Positions 33,330-42,353 of a stretch of DNA of 64,000 nucleotides are shown here, piece by piece. Origin of the DNA: Novosphingobium terrae (GTDB lineage: Bacteria > Pseudomonadota > Alphaproteobacteria > Sphingomonadales > Sphingomonadaceae); NCBI RefSeq assembly GCF_017163935.1, contig NZ_JABVZR010000003.1, forward strand, positions 1 to 64,000, given 5' to 3'. The notes under the pieces were generated by a model. That model did not search any database and was not told the origin of the DNA. It was given only the letters and a program-made list of their open reading frames with translations. How positions within the stretch are numbered: the stretch's first letter is position 1; each line of letters starts with the position of its first letter. Made by a program: the position numbers and the translations under genes.

Positions 33330-33773
33330 ATGAGGGGTATTGTTTCACAAATCGCGAAAAAATCCATTTTTTTGATAGGACTTACTCTATTTTCCAATAC
33401 ATCTTTCGCACAGGTGCCAATCGCACAAGATCAGAGACTTGTGCGGTCAACAGGCATTGATGTAGGCAAAGCCTGTGGCTTCGGTCCTCTAGGATCACCG
33501 GGCGGCTGTCCTGCTGGCGAAAATCGATCCTGTGGTGACGGTGTTGTGGTCTGTGAAACTGTCAGTGTCACTATTCCATCCAACGTGTCGATAAACCGGA
33601 TACTAATTCAAGTCACCGGGGACAATGGAGATTGGCAGGACGGCGCACCGGGTTGGAGTGCATGGGTTGAAAAGACCGACGTAACCGTCCCTTATCGAGG
33701 CCGAGTGATAACTGCCACACTGAAGAATTGGAGTGAAAATCACGAACACTCCATTCGGATTATAGTTTATTGA
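33330..33773 (+). CDS. Small secreted Cys-containing protein of unknown function
   Basis: 147 residues from the ATG at 33330 (GGGGGTA just upstream). Signal peptide (SIFLIGLTLFSNTSFA, cleavage before QVPI). The mature part has five Cys in its first half (KACGFGP, GGCPAGENRSCGDG, VVCETV) and a beta-sandwich-like second half (VSINRILIQVTGDNGDW, WSAWVEKTDVTVPYRGRVIT). Low GC, like its upstream neighbour; both precede the defence pair. Function unknown. Confidence 0.6.
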   Translation: MRGIVSQIAKKSIFLIGLTLFSNTSFAQVPIAQDQRLVRSTGIDVGKACGFGPLGSPGGCPAGENRSCGDGVVVCETVSVTIPSNVSINRILIQVTGDNGDWQDGAPGWSAWVEKTDVTVPYRGRVITATLKNWSENHEHSIRIIVY

Positions 33774-33935
33774 TCGTTCTTTTTAAACGGAAAGTTTTAT
33801 CATCCTGCGCACTGTCAGCAAGGTATGCTTGCAATCCATCACCGACCACGACCTGACGCTGCGGTCGATCGGGCGAGTGGATATCAGGATCACGCAGGGA
33901 CGGGGTGAAGGCGCTACCAGGGTTACTGGCTATCA

Positions 33936-35351
33936 TTAGCTCCAAGGGGCGGGCTTGGGAGGCTCGACTTTCGCACCGAGCGCTGCGCGAATCTCGCACA
34001 ACCGTCCGAGCAGTTCGTCGAACGTGATCACCGATACTCCGGTCATAGTGCCTCGAATTAGTTCGAGAGAGCGGCGCTGCGAACCGCTCCTCGGCGTCCG
34101 CCCAGCGACGATGATGCAGCGAATGCCATTGTCCTGAATGTCGCCCCGCCCCGGCTCGTCCTTCAGCATCGGCAACTCACGTTGCAGCTTGACCCGTTGA
34201 TCTAGCACTTGGGCAATCGTCCCGGAGAGCTCTGCCGAGGCCGCGTACACCTCAGGGCGATACGGTTTTGCGCCGAGCAGTTCCGTCGCCGGTCGCTTGA
34301 TCTCCACGATCGCTAAGTTGCCGGTCGAGGCCGACGCCACGAGAAAATCGATGACCGATCCGCCGCGCCCGTTCAAACGTTTCCCGCCGACATAGGCCTG
34401 CTCCTCGACCACGATCGCGGGCACCGCGAAGGCGAGGCTGAGGATGAACGGGTTCTGCGTCAGGAAAGTCTGCCATTTGGCCTCGGGCAGCGGCTTGTCG
34501 AGCATTTCAGCAAACCGTGCGATTAGTTGCTCGAGAGTCACTTCCTCGATTTCGGTCCTGAGCGACAGCAGCGCGTCCGGTTCGGCCTCGGCCAATGCCG
34601 CCAGGTTCGAGCGGACCAAACCGACAGTCGCGCTGCGGTCCCGCTTGGACAGGGTGACTCGGTCGCGACCGCCGCCGGTCGCATCGGCGATCGCGTCGGC
34701 GCGCAGCGTCTTCTTCAACCGAGGAAACTTCACCGGGTCGGCTGCGTGGAGCAGTTCGTGGTAGGCATGGAGTTGCTTGTCGCGCCGCGCCTCGCGCTGG
34801 TAGCGCGTGCTGATCCGGTTAATCTCCTTGCGCATCTCATGGAAGTGGCGGATGCCCAGTGTGAACGACGATCCGACCAGTGTCGTCTCATGACCGCCAT
34901 GCACGATTAGCAATTTGACATGGCCCTGAGCTTCGAGCGTCTCGCAGATTGAGCGATATTCCCAAAGCAATCCGAGGCCCAGCCTGAAGTCCTTTGCGAA
35001 GCCATCGGGTAACAGTTCGAGAAGCCCCTCGACCTCCTCTATGGTGGTCGGGATTGGATAGGGGTGGTCTATCCGCCGGCCGAGCGCGATCGTATCGAGA
35101 TTCCCATAGCGCGGCTTCAGATAGTCCGGGCTGTCGGGGCGAACGTTGAGCGGGTAGATCTGCAACAGGTCCGGCGACACCCTGAGAAGCCGTTCGACCG
35201 GGTAGTGGCCGATGCGTTCGGCGGGCGGCGTGTCGGTGAAGAGCACGTCGACACTGAAGCCTTCGTGCTCCTCGTTCGTCTCGATGATCAGGAAGGGGCC
35301 GCCGTCCGCGCGCGCGCGTTGGTTGAAGACCGAAGGGCGCACCGACGGCAT
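33936..35351 (-). CDS. sduA: Shedu-type (DUF4263) nuclease, SduA-like
   Basis: 471 residues from the ATG at 35351, chosen because GGGAG lies 10 nt upstream and the frame above overlaps the preceding gene. The C-terminal ~200 residues are the Shedu nuclease domain: FLTQNPFILSLAFAVPAIVVEE, YVGGKRLNGRGGSVIDFLVA (catalytic Asp), LAIVEIKRPATELLG (ExK of the PD-(D/E)xK fold), YAASAELSGTIAQVLDQRVK and a closing CIIVAGRTPRSGSQRRSLEL. SduA proteins give anti-phage protection and are usually single-gene systems. The N-terminal ~270 residues (including SSFTLGIRHFHEMRKEINRI) are typical of the variable sensing half. The gene is 38 nt downstream of the PHP-SMC ATPase gene on the same strand, so the two probably form one operon. 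Confidence 0.85.
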   Translation of the reverse strand: MPSVRPSVFNQRARADGGPFLIIETNEEHEGFSVDVLFTDTPPAERIGHYPVERLLRVSPDLLQIYPLNVRPDSPDYLKPRYGNLDTIALGRRIDHPYPIPTTIEEVEGLLELLPDGFAKDFRLGLGLLWEYRSICETLEAQGHVKLLIVHGGHETTLVGSSFTLGIRHFHEMRKEINRISTRYQREARRDKQLHAYHELLHAADPVKFPRLKKTLRADAIADATGGGRDRVTLSKRDRSATVGLVRSNLAALAEAEPDALLSLRTEIEEVTLEQLIARFAEMLDKPLPEAKWQTFLTQNPFILSLAFAVPAIVVEEQAYVGGKRLNGRGGSVIDFLVASASTGNLAIVEIKRPATELLGAKPYRPEVYAASAELSGTIAQVLDQRVKLQRELPMLKDEPGRGDIQDNGIRCIIVAGRTPRSGSQRRSLELIRGTMTGVSVITFDELLGRLCEIRAALGAKVEPPKPAPWS

Positions 35352-35389
35352 CCTAGCGCGCTCCCGAATCGCGTGCGGTGGTGCACATG

Positions 35390-38086
35390 TCAGCCACCCC
35401 GGGCGATCCCATAAACCGCTGCTCGCCGGTCGAACGCTTCGCGCGAACCTTCGAGGATGTTGCAGGCAGCCTCGCAAGTCGGCGGGTGATCGATCGACCC
35501 ACGAGTGACGACCGTCGCCTTCTCCGCTGTCGCTTTAAGCGCCACGATCAGCTCGGCATCGCCCAGCACCGCGATATTGGCATTATGGGTGACGACGATC
35601 ACCTGCCGGCGCTCCTTGGCCGCACGGATCACCGGCACCAACGTTTTATAGATGAACTCACTGTCGAGATTATCTTCCGGCTGATCGACAATAAGCGGCG
35701 CCCGGCTCTCACTGGTGAGCATTAGCGCGAGCAATACCGACTGCTGCTGGCCGAGCGACAGCTTCTTGAAATCGCGCGGGACGAACTTGGACATCCCGCC
35801 GATGCCCGGCATTTTCTTCGTGACGTTGAGCTTGGGCTGGTCATGGACGGCAACGGTTTCGAGCTGACTCAGCAGTTCGGGGGCGCTGATCCTATCGAGC
35901 AAAAGCTCAGCCTCGTTCTGCGCAAAAACTGCCTGCTTCGGCTCTGCGTTGCGGAGCGCAGTAATCGGCTTGGTGTCGCGCTTGCGCAGGCATTCGAGCA
36001 GGACGGGGAGGGTGAGCTCGTTGATGAGTGCCCGCGCTTTCAGGTGTTGAAGAGTCCGCCACCCCATCGCGTCGATGATCAGTCGCTCCGCGTCGGGCGC
36101 GAGCGCGCTTTCGTCAAACTTCAGCGTGACGAACAGATCCGACAGCGTCCCCTTGAGCGCTTCAGACGCGCGGATCGCGAATGCCTGGCGGTGTCTAGCC
36201 ACGATCTGCCGGGCGGCCCAGCGGCGCTTCAGAAGGTCGGCATGCTCCTTACGCAGTCGCGCGAGTTCCGGAACCCAGGTCTTGAGGTTTTTGACATTTT
36301 CGCGCGCAGTCGCCTCATCGGAAACCAGCTTCTGAATGAAGGGCATATCGAGCCGGATGCCGTGCTTGAGGAGCTCCTGCTTTTTCTGTTCGATCTGGGT
36401 CTGGGTCGCCGTCTCCTTCGCACGCCATGCGATGATCTGCGCCTTCACGTCCGCAACATAGTCTGCGGTCACCTTCTTGAGCGCGTCAGTCGATCCCGTT
36501 ACGGCCGTCTCATAGGTGCCGGTATCGGTCGCGATCTTCGTTGCCTCGGGCGCGCCAAGCTCAATCTCATGATCGGCGACCGACGCCCGAATGTCAGCGG
36601 TGATCGTCGTGATTGCCTCGCTCGTCACGGCAACGCCCAACTTCGCAAGTGCAGTCTCGATCGCGGTGCGTGCCCGCTTCTCGCTAACGAGCTGCTGCTG
36701 GAGCTTGATTACCTCCACGCCTTTACCGTCGCGCAGGCGCTGGAGCTGGTCGCTTTTGAGCTTCAGCTCTTTTTCTCGCTCCGGGATACGCGCAACGTTT
36801 CCAGCGGCCTTGGTGATCTTGGGTGCAAGCTCGCCTAGTTCCTCGCGGATCGCATCCTCGGTGTCGATCTCCTTCTCAACCTGGATGAGCTTGTCGAGGA
36901 ATGTGAGGAGTGCGAGCGGATCGTCCTGCACCCTCTTGCTGATCTCGTTGGTTGCGCCCTGACGATAGCTTTCGATGGGGAAAACGGAAGCACCGCTCGC
37001 CGGCTCCTCGAGATTTTCGACATCGCCGAATTTGCTGCGACCGAGGTTATGCTGCTGGCCTGTCTCATCGACATAGCAAAGCGAGACGATGTTCGGCCAT
37101 ACGTCGCTGTCGATCACCGTCACATCTGCACTCGGCGGTCCCCCGAGCAGGCACACACTTTCGAACATGGTCGATTTACCGCTGCCGCGGCCGCCGATGA
37201 TGCAGGTGAGGTTCGAGCTGAAATTGATTGCTTCGCCATCAAGGAACGAGCCCTGGAATTGCACTGCCTGAACCACTGGCACGATCGCGGGAAGACCTTC
37301 CTCGATCCGCACGCGCGTGTCGGCGGTCTCCAGAGCCAGCCGCAGGCCCTCGAAACTTGGCGTCTCCATCTTGAAACGGGTGATGCGCTGATCACGATTG
37401 GCGTTCCGACCGACAGCGTTGAGGGTATGCGCGTCACTGTTGAGGATTCGCGCGAGATACTGCTCGGAACCCAGCCCCAGGCGTCTGATTCGCTCAAGCG
37501 CGACCTTCCGGCGATCGGCATCCGTGTCGCGACCGTCATAGAGTATCGGGCAGTCTGCCTTTGTCACCTCGATGCCCTGAAGTGCTGGATGACACAGGAT
37601 GTCGAACTTGGCCGGGGTGAAGCGCGCGACGTTCGACTCGAAGGCCCCGTCCAACTCGATATGCGCGATAACGCCAAAGCCACCTTCCGCTGCGAGAAGG
37701 TCTAGGCATTGAAGCATTCCAGTCTGGCAGCGGCATTGGCTGGTGCGCCGGTCCGCAACTTGAAGCCTGTTGAAGAACCGCTCTAGCGCGTCAGCTGTGG
37801 GCGCGTAGCAGAGCAGATGCCCCTCCGGCGTCGAGAGTTCGACGCCGGGGACAACGAACACGCCGGCGGCTCGACCAGCCTCGATCGCGGCGGCTACATT
37901 CGAGATCTCATTGTGATCGGTCAGCGCTACAATCGAAAGACCTTCGGATTGCGCAGTATCCACGATAGCCGCCGGGGTAGCCGTCGGATCCTTGACGTCG
38001 TGCGACGCACCGTAACTGTGGATGTGCAAGTCGCCGCGAAAAAATTTGGCTCCGCTGCTCAATGCCGCAAGTGCTTCGACAACCAC
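35390..38086 (-). CDS. PHP-domain/SMC-like ATPase (Ppl/TrlF type)
   Basis: 898 residues if started at the GTG at 38086 (GGGGGA just upstream; no ATG is suitable). The N-terminal PHP phosphoesterase has a full metal-ligand set: GDLHIHS (H21, H23), ALTDHNE, PGVELST, VIAHIE, NSDAH. Then comes an SMC/RecN-like ATPase: Walker A IIGGRGSGKST (about 297), long coiled coils (about 370-620), ABC signature LSLGQQQSVLLAL (about 774) and Walker B LIVDQPEDNLDSE (about 796). This architecture matches the Ppl defence protein described in a large screen and the TrlF-family annotation. It is followed 38 nt later by a Shedu nuclease gene. Confidence 0.85.
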   Translation of the reverse strand: MVVEALAALSSGAKFFRGDLHIHSYGASHDVKDPTATPAAIVDTAQSEGLSIVALTDHNEISNVAAAIEAGRAAGVFVVPGVELSTPEGHLLCYAPTADALERFFNRLQVADRRTSQCRCQTGMLQCLDLLAAEGGFGVIAHIELDGAFESNVARFTPAKFDILCHPALQGIEVTKADCPILYDGRDTDADRRKVALERIRRLGLGSEQYLARILNSDAHTLNAVGRNANRDQRITRFKMETPSFEGLRLALETADTRVRIEEGLPAIVPVVQAVQFQGSFLDGEAINFSSNLTCIIGGRGSGKSTMFESVCLLGGPPSADVTVIDSDVWPNIVSLCYVDETGQQHNLGRSKFGDVENLEEPASGASVFPIESYRQGATNEISKRVQDDPLALLTFLDKLIQVEKEIDTEDAIREELGELAPKITKAAGNVARIPEREKELKLKSDQLQRLRDGKGVEVIKLQQQLVSEKRARTAIETALAKLGVAVTSEAITTITADIRASVADHEIELGAPEATKIATDTGTYETAVTGSTDALKKVTADYVADVKAQIIAWRAKETATQTQIEQKKQELLKHGIRLDMPFIQKLVSDEATARENVKNLKTWVPELARLRKEHADLLKRRWAARQIVARHRQAFAIRASEALKGTLSDLFVTLKFDESALAPDAERLIIDAMGWRTLQHLKARALINELTLPVLLECLRKRDTKPITALRNAEPKQAVFAQNEAELLLDRISAPELLSQLETVAVHDQPKLNVTKKMPGIGGMSKFVPRDFKKLSLGQQQSVLLALMLTSESRAPLIVDQPEDNLDSEFIYKTLVPVIRAAKERRQVIVVTHNANIAVLGDAELIVALKATAEKATVVTRGSIDHPPTCEAACNILEGSREAFDRRAAVYGIARGG

Positions 38087-38492
38087 GCATCCCCCTGTCT
38101 GCTCTCTCGTGCCCGAGGCAATGTTATAAGCATGGAATCCTGCGAAGTCATTGACCCGCAGTCTTTTGAGTCTGATTCTTTCGCTTACACCGATTCCGAC
38201 CTCCACCTCGTGCTGGCTTGATGCTAAGCTTGCCAAAATTAGACAGTTGGAAATCGGACCGCACTCTGCCGTTCTGCGAAGCCGGCCACGCGCTAAGTAA
38301 ATGACGGCTATTTGCACGGCCTGTCGTTCGGGATGCCATTCAGGAATGGCAGCAAACCCCAACCCAAGTGGATCAAACCCTGCGGGAGGCCGATGAATGT
38401 TGGGAAGGAAGCAGAGATGCCTTCCAAGGCAGTGAGCGGCAGTTTTGTAAGTGTGGATGGGCATAACTTCGCGTTAGTTAGGCTCGGGGCGA
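38087..38492. other. Intergenic region upstream of the defence pair
   Basis: About 400 bp without a convincing gene on either strand. It should contain the promoter of the minus-strand PHP-SMC/Shedu unit, but I see no clear -35/-10 pair or palindrome. Confidence 0.4.
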
Positions 38493-38792
38493 TTAACGGC
38501 GCAGCCGCTGCACCGCTAGTTTCCACTCCGTTTCGTCTTTTGGGCCAAAGGTTACGGTTGGCACGTCGTTGGTTGCAGCGAACCGTGTAGGGCGGCTCTG
38601 GCAGAGGCCGCATCTTAGGTGGCTTCCGATTGCGTTTAGGGTTCCGTCCCACCGGTTTAACGCAAACCAGCGCCAGATGACAGGCCCATCGAAGACCCTA
38701 CCGTGGCCACAATTGCTGCACTCCACATGGAGGTTCAACGCGTGAAGGCGCAGATCATCAAGCCTGTTGATCTCGGGTTTCATAAGGAACAT
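38493..38792 (-). CDS. Zinc-ribbon protein
   Basis: 99 residues from the ATG at 38792 (start uncertain; an ATG three codons later and a TTG at 38855 are alternatives). Two CxxC pairs (VECSNCGHG and HLRCGLCQSR) would bind one zinc. Between them is an aromatic, basic stretch (VIWRWFALNRWDGTLN) that could contact nucleic acid. I recall similar short proteins in alphaproteobacteria but no named function. It lies upstream of the defence pair on the same strand, 400 bp away, so it is probably not in that operon. Confidence 0.6.
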   Translation of the reverse strand: MFLMKPEINRLDDLRLHALNLHVECSNCGHGRVFDGPVIWRWFALNRWDGTLNAIGSHLRCGLCQSRPTRFAATNDVPTVTFGPKDETEWKLAVQRLRR

Positions 38793-39125
38793 ATAGGGGG
38801 TGGGTTCGACTTTGTGAAGCGAGATCAGCCGCCCTGAAATGCGCTCAGACGACAACCTGAAAGGCGCGGATAATATTCATTATGTTGTATTCGAGGCACA
38901 CAGCCACATAATCAGTCAGCATGTGCCATGGCCTCCGCTGCTGTAAGCGGGCAGAAAAGGGTCACTGCCCAAGCTAACTCGACCCTGCGCCACCGGATCG
39001 ACGTCACACCGCAGCGGCGCCGGACCCGTTCATCGCTTTGACGCCCATGGCAGCGCGGGCGGGGGGAACCATCGTGGCAGGCCATGCTTCCATCGCGCAA
39101 TGCTGCGGCTAGGCGAGAAACCAAC
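38793..39125. other. Intergenic region before the metabolic operon
   Basis: No gene is supported. A GGAAC at about 39067 followed after 16 nt by GCTT is a poor EcfG-type match. The boundary between the mobile-element cargo and the metabolic operon probably lies here. Confidence 0.35.
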
Positions 39126-40031
39126 ATGCAGGAGCCCGAACTGGACATCCCCGCTGTGCGGCGGGGAAGGAGAAGCTGGCAGAAGCTGCTGGAAGGCGAG
39201 GGCTTGCTGCAACTTCCCGCTGCTCACGATGCGCTGACGGCCAAACTGATCGAACGTGCCGGGTTTCCCGCCTATCAGGTCGGTGGCTTTGCGCTGGTCG
39301 GGGCGCGTTACGGACGTCCCGATGTCGATCTGGAACATTTCGGCGAAAAGAACCGCGCGGTTCAGGATGTGATCGACGGCTGCGCGCTGCCCGTGCTGGT
39401 CGATGGCGATGATGGCTATGGCGATGCCAAGAATGTCACCCGGACGGTGCGCGGCTATGAGGCGCTGGGCGCATCGGCCATTTTCCTTGAGGACCAGACC
39501 GCGCCCAAGCGCTGTGGCCACATGGCCGGCAAATCGGTTATCCCGCGCAAGGATATGGTGGCGAAGATCCGGGCCGCCGTCTCCGCGCGCCAGAACGATG
39601 ACACCTTCATCCTCGCCCGCACGGATGCGATCGCACCGGAAGGTGTAGAGAGCGCTATCGCCCGCGCGCAGGCCTATCTCGATGCGGGCGCGCATGGCGC
39701 CTACGTCGAAGGGCCCATTTCGGTCCAGCAGCTTGAGCGGGTCGGCAAAGCCCTGCACGACGCGCCTCTGGCCACCAGCGTGCTGGAGCGGGGCGGCGTC
39801 ACGCCCTGGCTCTCGCCGGAGGATTTCCGGCAGATGGGCTTCTCGATGATCCTCTATCCTACGAGCGTGCTGTTCCAGATCGCCCGCGCCAGCGCGCGGG
39901 CCCTGGCCAATCTGCGCGCCGGTCGGCCGCTGGACCCGGATGCCAGCATCGACATGCAGGCCTTCGAGGATCTGGTCGACCTACCGCAATGGGCAAAGAT
40001 CGAGAGCGTGTTTCCGGTCGGGCAAGACTAA
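39126..40031 (+). CDS. Isocitrate lyase/PEP mutase family enzyme
   Basis: 301 residues forming the (beta/alpha)8 barrel of the ICL/PEPM superfamily: LPAAHDALTAKLIERAGF near the N-terminus, metal-binding VDGDDGYGDAKNV, and the signature EDQTAPKRCGHMAGK with the catalytic Cys seen in lyases. Substrates of the family are 2-methylisocitrate, oxaloacetate, phosphonopyruvate and related acids; a C-C lyase or hydrolase giving pyruvate-like products is likely, but the substrate cannot be deduced. It starts a co-directional set with a TPP enzyme, a membrane protein and two dehydrogenases. I chose the ATG at 39126; 39084 is possible. Confidence 0.85.
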   Translation: MQEPELDIPAVRRGRRSWQKLLEGEGLLQLPAAHDALTAKLIERAGFPAYQVGGFALVGARYGRPDVDLEHFGEKNRAVQDVIDGCALPVLVDGDDGYGDAKNVTRTVRGYEALGASAIFLEDQTAPKRCGHMAGKSVIPRKDMVAKIRAAVSARQNDDTFILARTDAIAPEGVESAIARAQAYLDAGAHGAYVEGPISVQQLERVGKALHDAPLATSVLERGGVTPWLSPEDFRQMGFSMILYPTSVLFQIARASARALANLRAGRPLDPDASIDMQAFEDLVDLPQWAKIESVFPVGQD

Positions 40032-40059
40032 AGCCGCGGCCCCCAAGGAGTTCGAGACG

Positions 40060-41844
40060 ATGAGCGAGATGACCAGCGATTTCTTCGTCCAGCGGCTCAA
40101 AGCGTGGGGCGTGACGCGCATTTATGGCTATGCGGGCGATGGCATCAACGGTGTGCTGGGCGCTCTCCAGCGGGCCGAAACGGAGGGGGAGGGGATCGAG
40201 TTCATCCAGGTCCGCCATGAGGAAATGGCGGCCTTCATGGCCACGGCCCATGCCAAATTCACAGGTGAGCTTGGGGTGTGCCTGTCCACCGGCGGGCCGG
40301 GCGCGACGCATCTCATCACCGGGCTCTATGATGCCCAGCTTGACCATGTGCCGGTGCTGGCCATAGCCGGGCAGGCGGAAACCACGGTGCGCGGGGCCAG
40401 CTATCAGCAGGAGCTCAACCTCGACCGCATGTTTTCCGATGTGGCGGCCTATGTGCAGGAGGTTTCGGCCCCGGCGCAGGCGCGTCATGTGACGGACCGG
40501 GCCATCCGCATTGCCATCGCCGGGCGCGAGGTCTCGGTGGTCATCCTGCCCAAGGATGTGCAGGACACGCCCTATGAGGCGCCCGCGCAGAAGCATGGCT
40601 TCACCCGGTCGGGAACCGGCTATTCGGTGCCCTCGGTGGTGCCGAAGGCGGGCGATCTCGAACGCGCGGCCGACATCCTCAACGCCGGCGGCAAGGTGGC
40701 CATCCTGATCGGCGCGGGCGCACGCGGCGCGGCGCCCGAGATCATCGAGACGGCGCGCGTGCTGGGGGCAGGGGTGGCCAAGGCGCTGTTGGGCAAGGAT
40801 GTGCTGCCCGACGACCTGCCCTTAGTCACCGGCGCCATCGGACTGCTGGGGACGAAGCCCTCCTCGGACATGATGACGGAATGCGACACGCTGCTGCTGA
40901 TCGGCACCGGCTTTCCCTGGGCGGAGTTCCTCCCCAAGGACGGTCAGGCCCGCGCCGTCCAGATCGATCTCAGCCCGGCCATGCTGGGCCTGCGCTATCC
41001 AGTCGATGTGAACCTGCATGGCGATGCCGCCGAGACATTGCGCGCCCTGTTGCCTCTGCTCCATCGCAAGGAGGATCGTGGCTGGCAGGACGAGATCGAG
41101 AAAGGCGTCATTGCCTGGTGGAAGGTGCTCGAGGAACGCGCCATGGCGGCGGCCAATCCGGTCAATCCGCAGCGCGTCGTCTGGGAAATGTCGCCACGCC
41201 TGCCTGCCGATGCCATCGTGACCTCGGACTCCGGGTCCTGCGCCAACTGGTATGCGCGAGACTATCGCGTCAAGGCGGGCCAGCGTGCTTCGCTGTCGGG
41301 TGGGCTCGCCTCGATGGGCGCGGCGGTGCCTTATGCCATCGCCGCCAAGTTTGCCCATCCCTTGCGGCCTGTCGTGGCGCTGGTAGGCGACGGGGCGATG
41401 CAGATGAACAATCTGGCCGAACTCATCACCGTGCAGAAATACTGGCGCCGCTGGGCCGATCCGCGCTTCGTGGTTTGCGTGTTCAACAACGGCGACCTCA
41501 ATGAGGTGACCTGGGAACAGCGGGTGATGGAGGGCAATCCGCGCTTCCCCACCACCCAGGACATTCCCGATGTGCGCTATGCGCGCTTTGCCGAAATGCT
41601 GGGCCTTGGCGGCATCTATGTGAACAATCCCGAGCAACTGGGCGCGGCATGGCAGGCGGCCCTGACCGCCGACCGCCCAACGGTGATCGAGGTCAAGACC
41701 GATCCTGAGGTCGCGCCTTTTCCGCCGCATCTGACGCTGGAACAAGCCAAGGGTTTCATGAGCGCCATGGTCAAGGGCGACAAGGGGATCGGCGCGGTGA
41801 TCGCCGACACCGCGCGCCAACTCATCAATGAGGTCAAAGGGTGA
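40060..41844 (+). CDS. Thiamine-pyrophosphate enzyme, pyruvate oxidase-like
   Basis: 594 residues with the three domains of the acetolactate synthase/pyruvate oxidase family. The PYR domain has YGYAGDGINGVLGAL and the catalytic Glu region QVRHEEMAAFMATAHAKFTG; the central domain is about 190-330; the PP domain has the TPP-binding GDGAMQMNNLAELITVQKYW and later FNNGDLNEVTWEQ. It may decarboxylate pyruvate to acetate, acetyl phosphate or acetolactate. AAGGAG precedes the ATG at good spacing. Being next to an ICL/PEPM enzyme suggests the two handle a common alpha-keto acid. Confidence 0.88.
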   Translation: MSEMTSDFFVQRLKAWGVTRIYGYAGDGINGVLGALQRAETEGEGIEFIQVRHEEMAAFMATAHAKFTGELGVCLSTGGPGATHLITGLYDAQLDHVPVLAIAGQAETTVRGASYQQELNLDRMFSDVAAYVQEVSAPAQARHVTDRAIRIAIAGREVSVVILPKDVQDTPYEAPAQKHGFTRSGTGYSVPSVVPKAGDLERAADILNAGGKVAILIGAGARGAAPEIIETARVLGAGVAKALLGKDVLPDDLPLVTGAIGLLGTKPSSDMMTECDTLLLIGTGFPWAEFLPKDGQARAVQIDLSPAMLGLRYPVDVNLHGDAAETLRALLPLLHRKEDRGWQDEIEKGVIAWWKVLEERAMAAANPVNPQRVVWEMSPRLPADAIVTSDSGSCANWYARDYRVKAGQRASLSGGLASMGAAVPYAIAAKFAHPLRPVVALVGDGAMQMNNLAELITVQKYWRRWADPRFVVCVFNNGDLNEVTWEQRVMEGNPRFPTTQDIPDVRYARFAEMLGLGGIYVNNPEQLGAAWQAALTADRPTVIEVKTDPEVAPFPPHLTLEQAKGFMSAMVKGDKGIGAVIADTARQLINEVKG

Positions 41845-41876
41845 GCCGCGCGCCCTACTCGAAAGGAAACGCCATC

Positions 41877-42353
41877 ATGAGCAGGCCCCATGTTGCAGGC
41901 GCCGTGGCCGGCGGTCTGGTCGCCGGTCTGGCGATCACCGCCATGTTGATCGCCGGCGAACGCAATAGCGGGACGGCATCCGAACTGACCCAGCTCGAGC
42001 GGGTGAGCGCGGAAAAGCTCAAGCTCGCCACCCCGCTGCCGGGCGCTCTGCCATCGGCGCGGGAGCAGGCTTTGGTGCAGGGCGGGCATCTTGCCCTGTC
42101 GGCTCTGGCCGGTGCGGCCTATGCCGCGACCGTCGACGAAGACGCACCGATTGTGGCGAGCGGCATAGGCTTCGGCCTGGCCTTCTACGCGCTGGCGCAT
42201 TGGATCGCCGGTCCCTTGCTGGGCGTGAAGGCGCCGGAGTGGACCTCGGCCCGCAAGGTCATCGCCATGCACACGCTCAACCATATCGGCTTCGGCCTGC
42301 TCACCGCGCTCGGCGCCCATGCATCACGCATCCGAAAGGAGATTGCACAATGA
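41877..42353 (+). CDS. Membrane protein with glycine-zipper-like N-terminus
   Basis: 158 residues. N-terminal hydrophobic helix (VAGAVAGGLVAGLAITAMLI), a polar middle, then three hydrophobic helices (HLALSALAGAAYAATV, VASGIGFGLAFYALAHWIAG and TLNHIGFGLLTALGA). DUF1440-like in appearance, but I do not assign a family. It has a good ribosome-binding site (AAAGGAAA). Its stop overlaps the next ATG, so it is translated with the alcohol dehydrogenase. Confidence 0.65.
   Translation: MSRPHVAGAVAGGLVAGLAITAMLIAGERNSGTASELTQLERVSAEKLKLATPLPGALPSAREQALVQGGHLALSALAGAAYAATVDEDAPIVASGIGFGLAFYALAHWIAGPLLGVKAPEWTSARKVIAMHTLNHIGFGLLTALGAHASRIRKEIAQ

Noticed and set aside
39067..39092. GGAAC-N16-GCTT before the metabolic operon as an EcfG promoter
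   Set aside because: The -10 part differs from CGTT at two positions; too weak to call.
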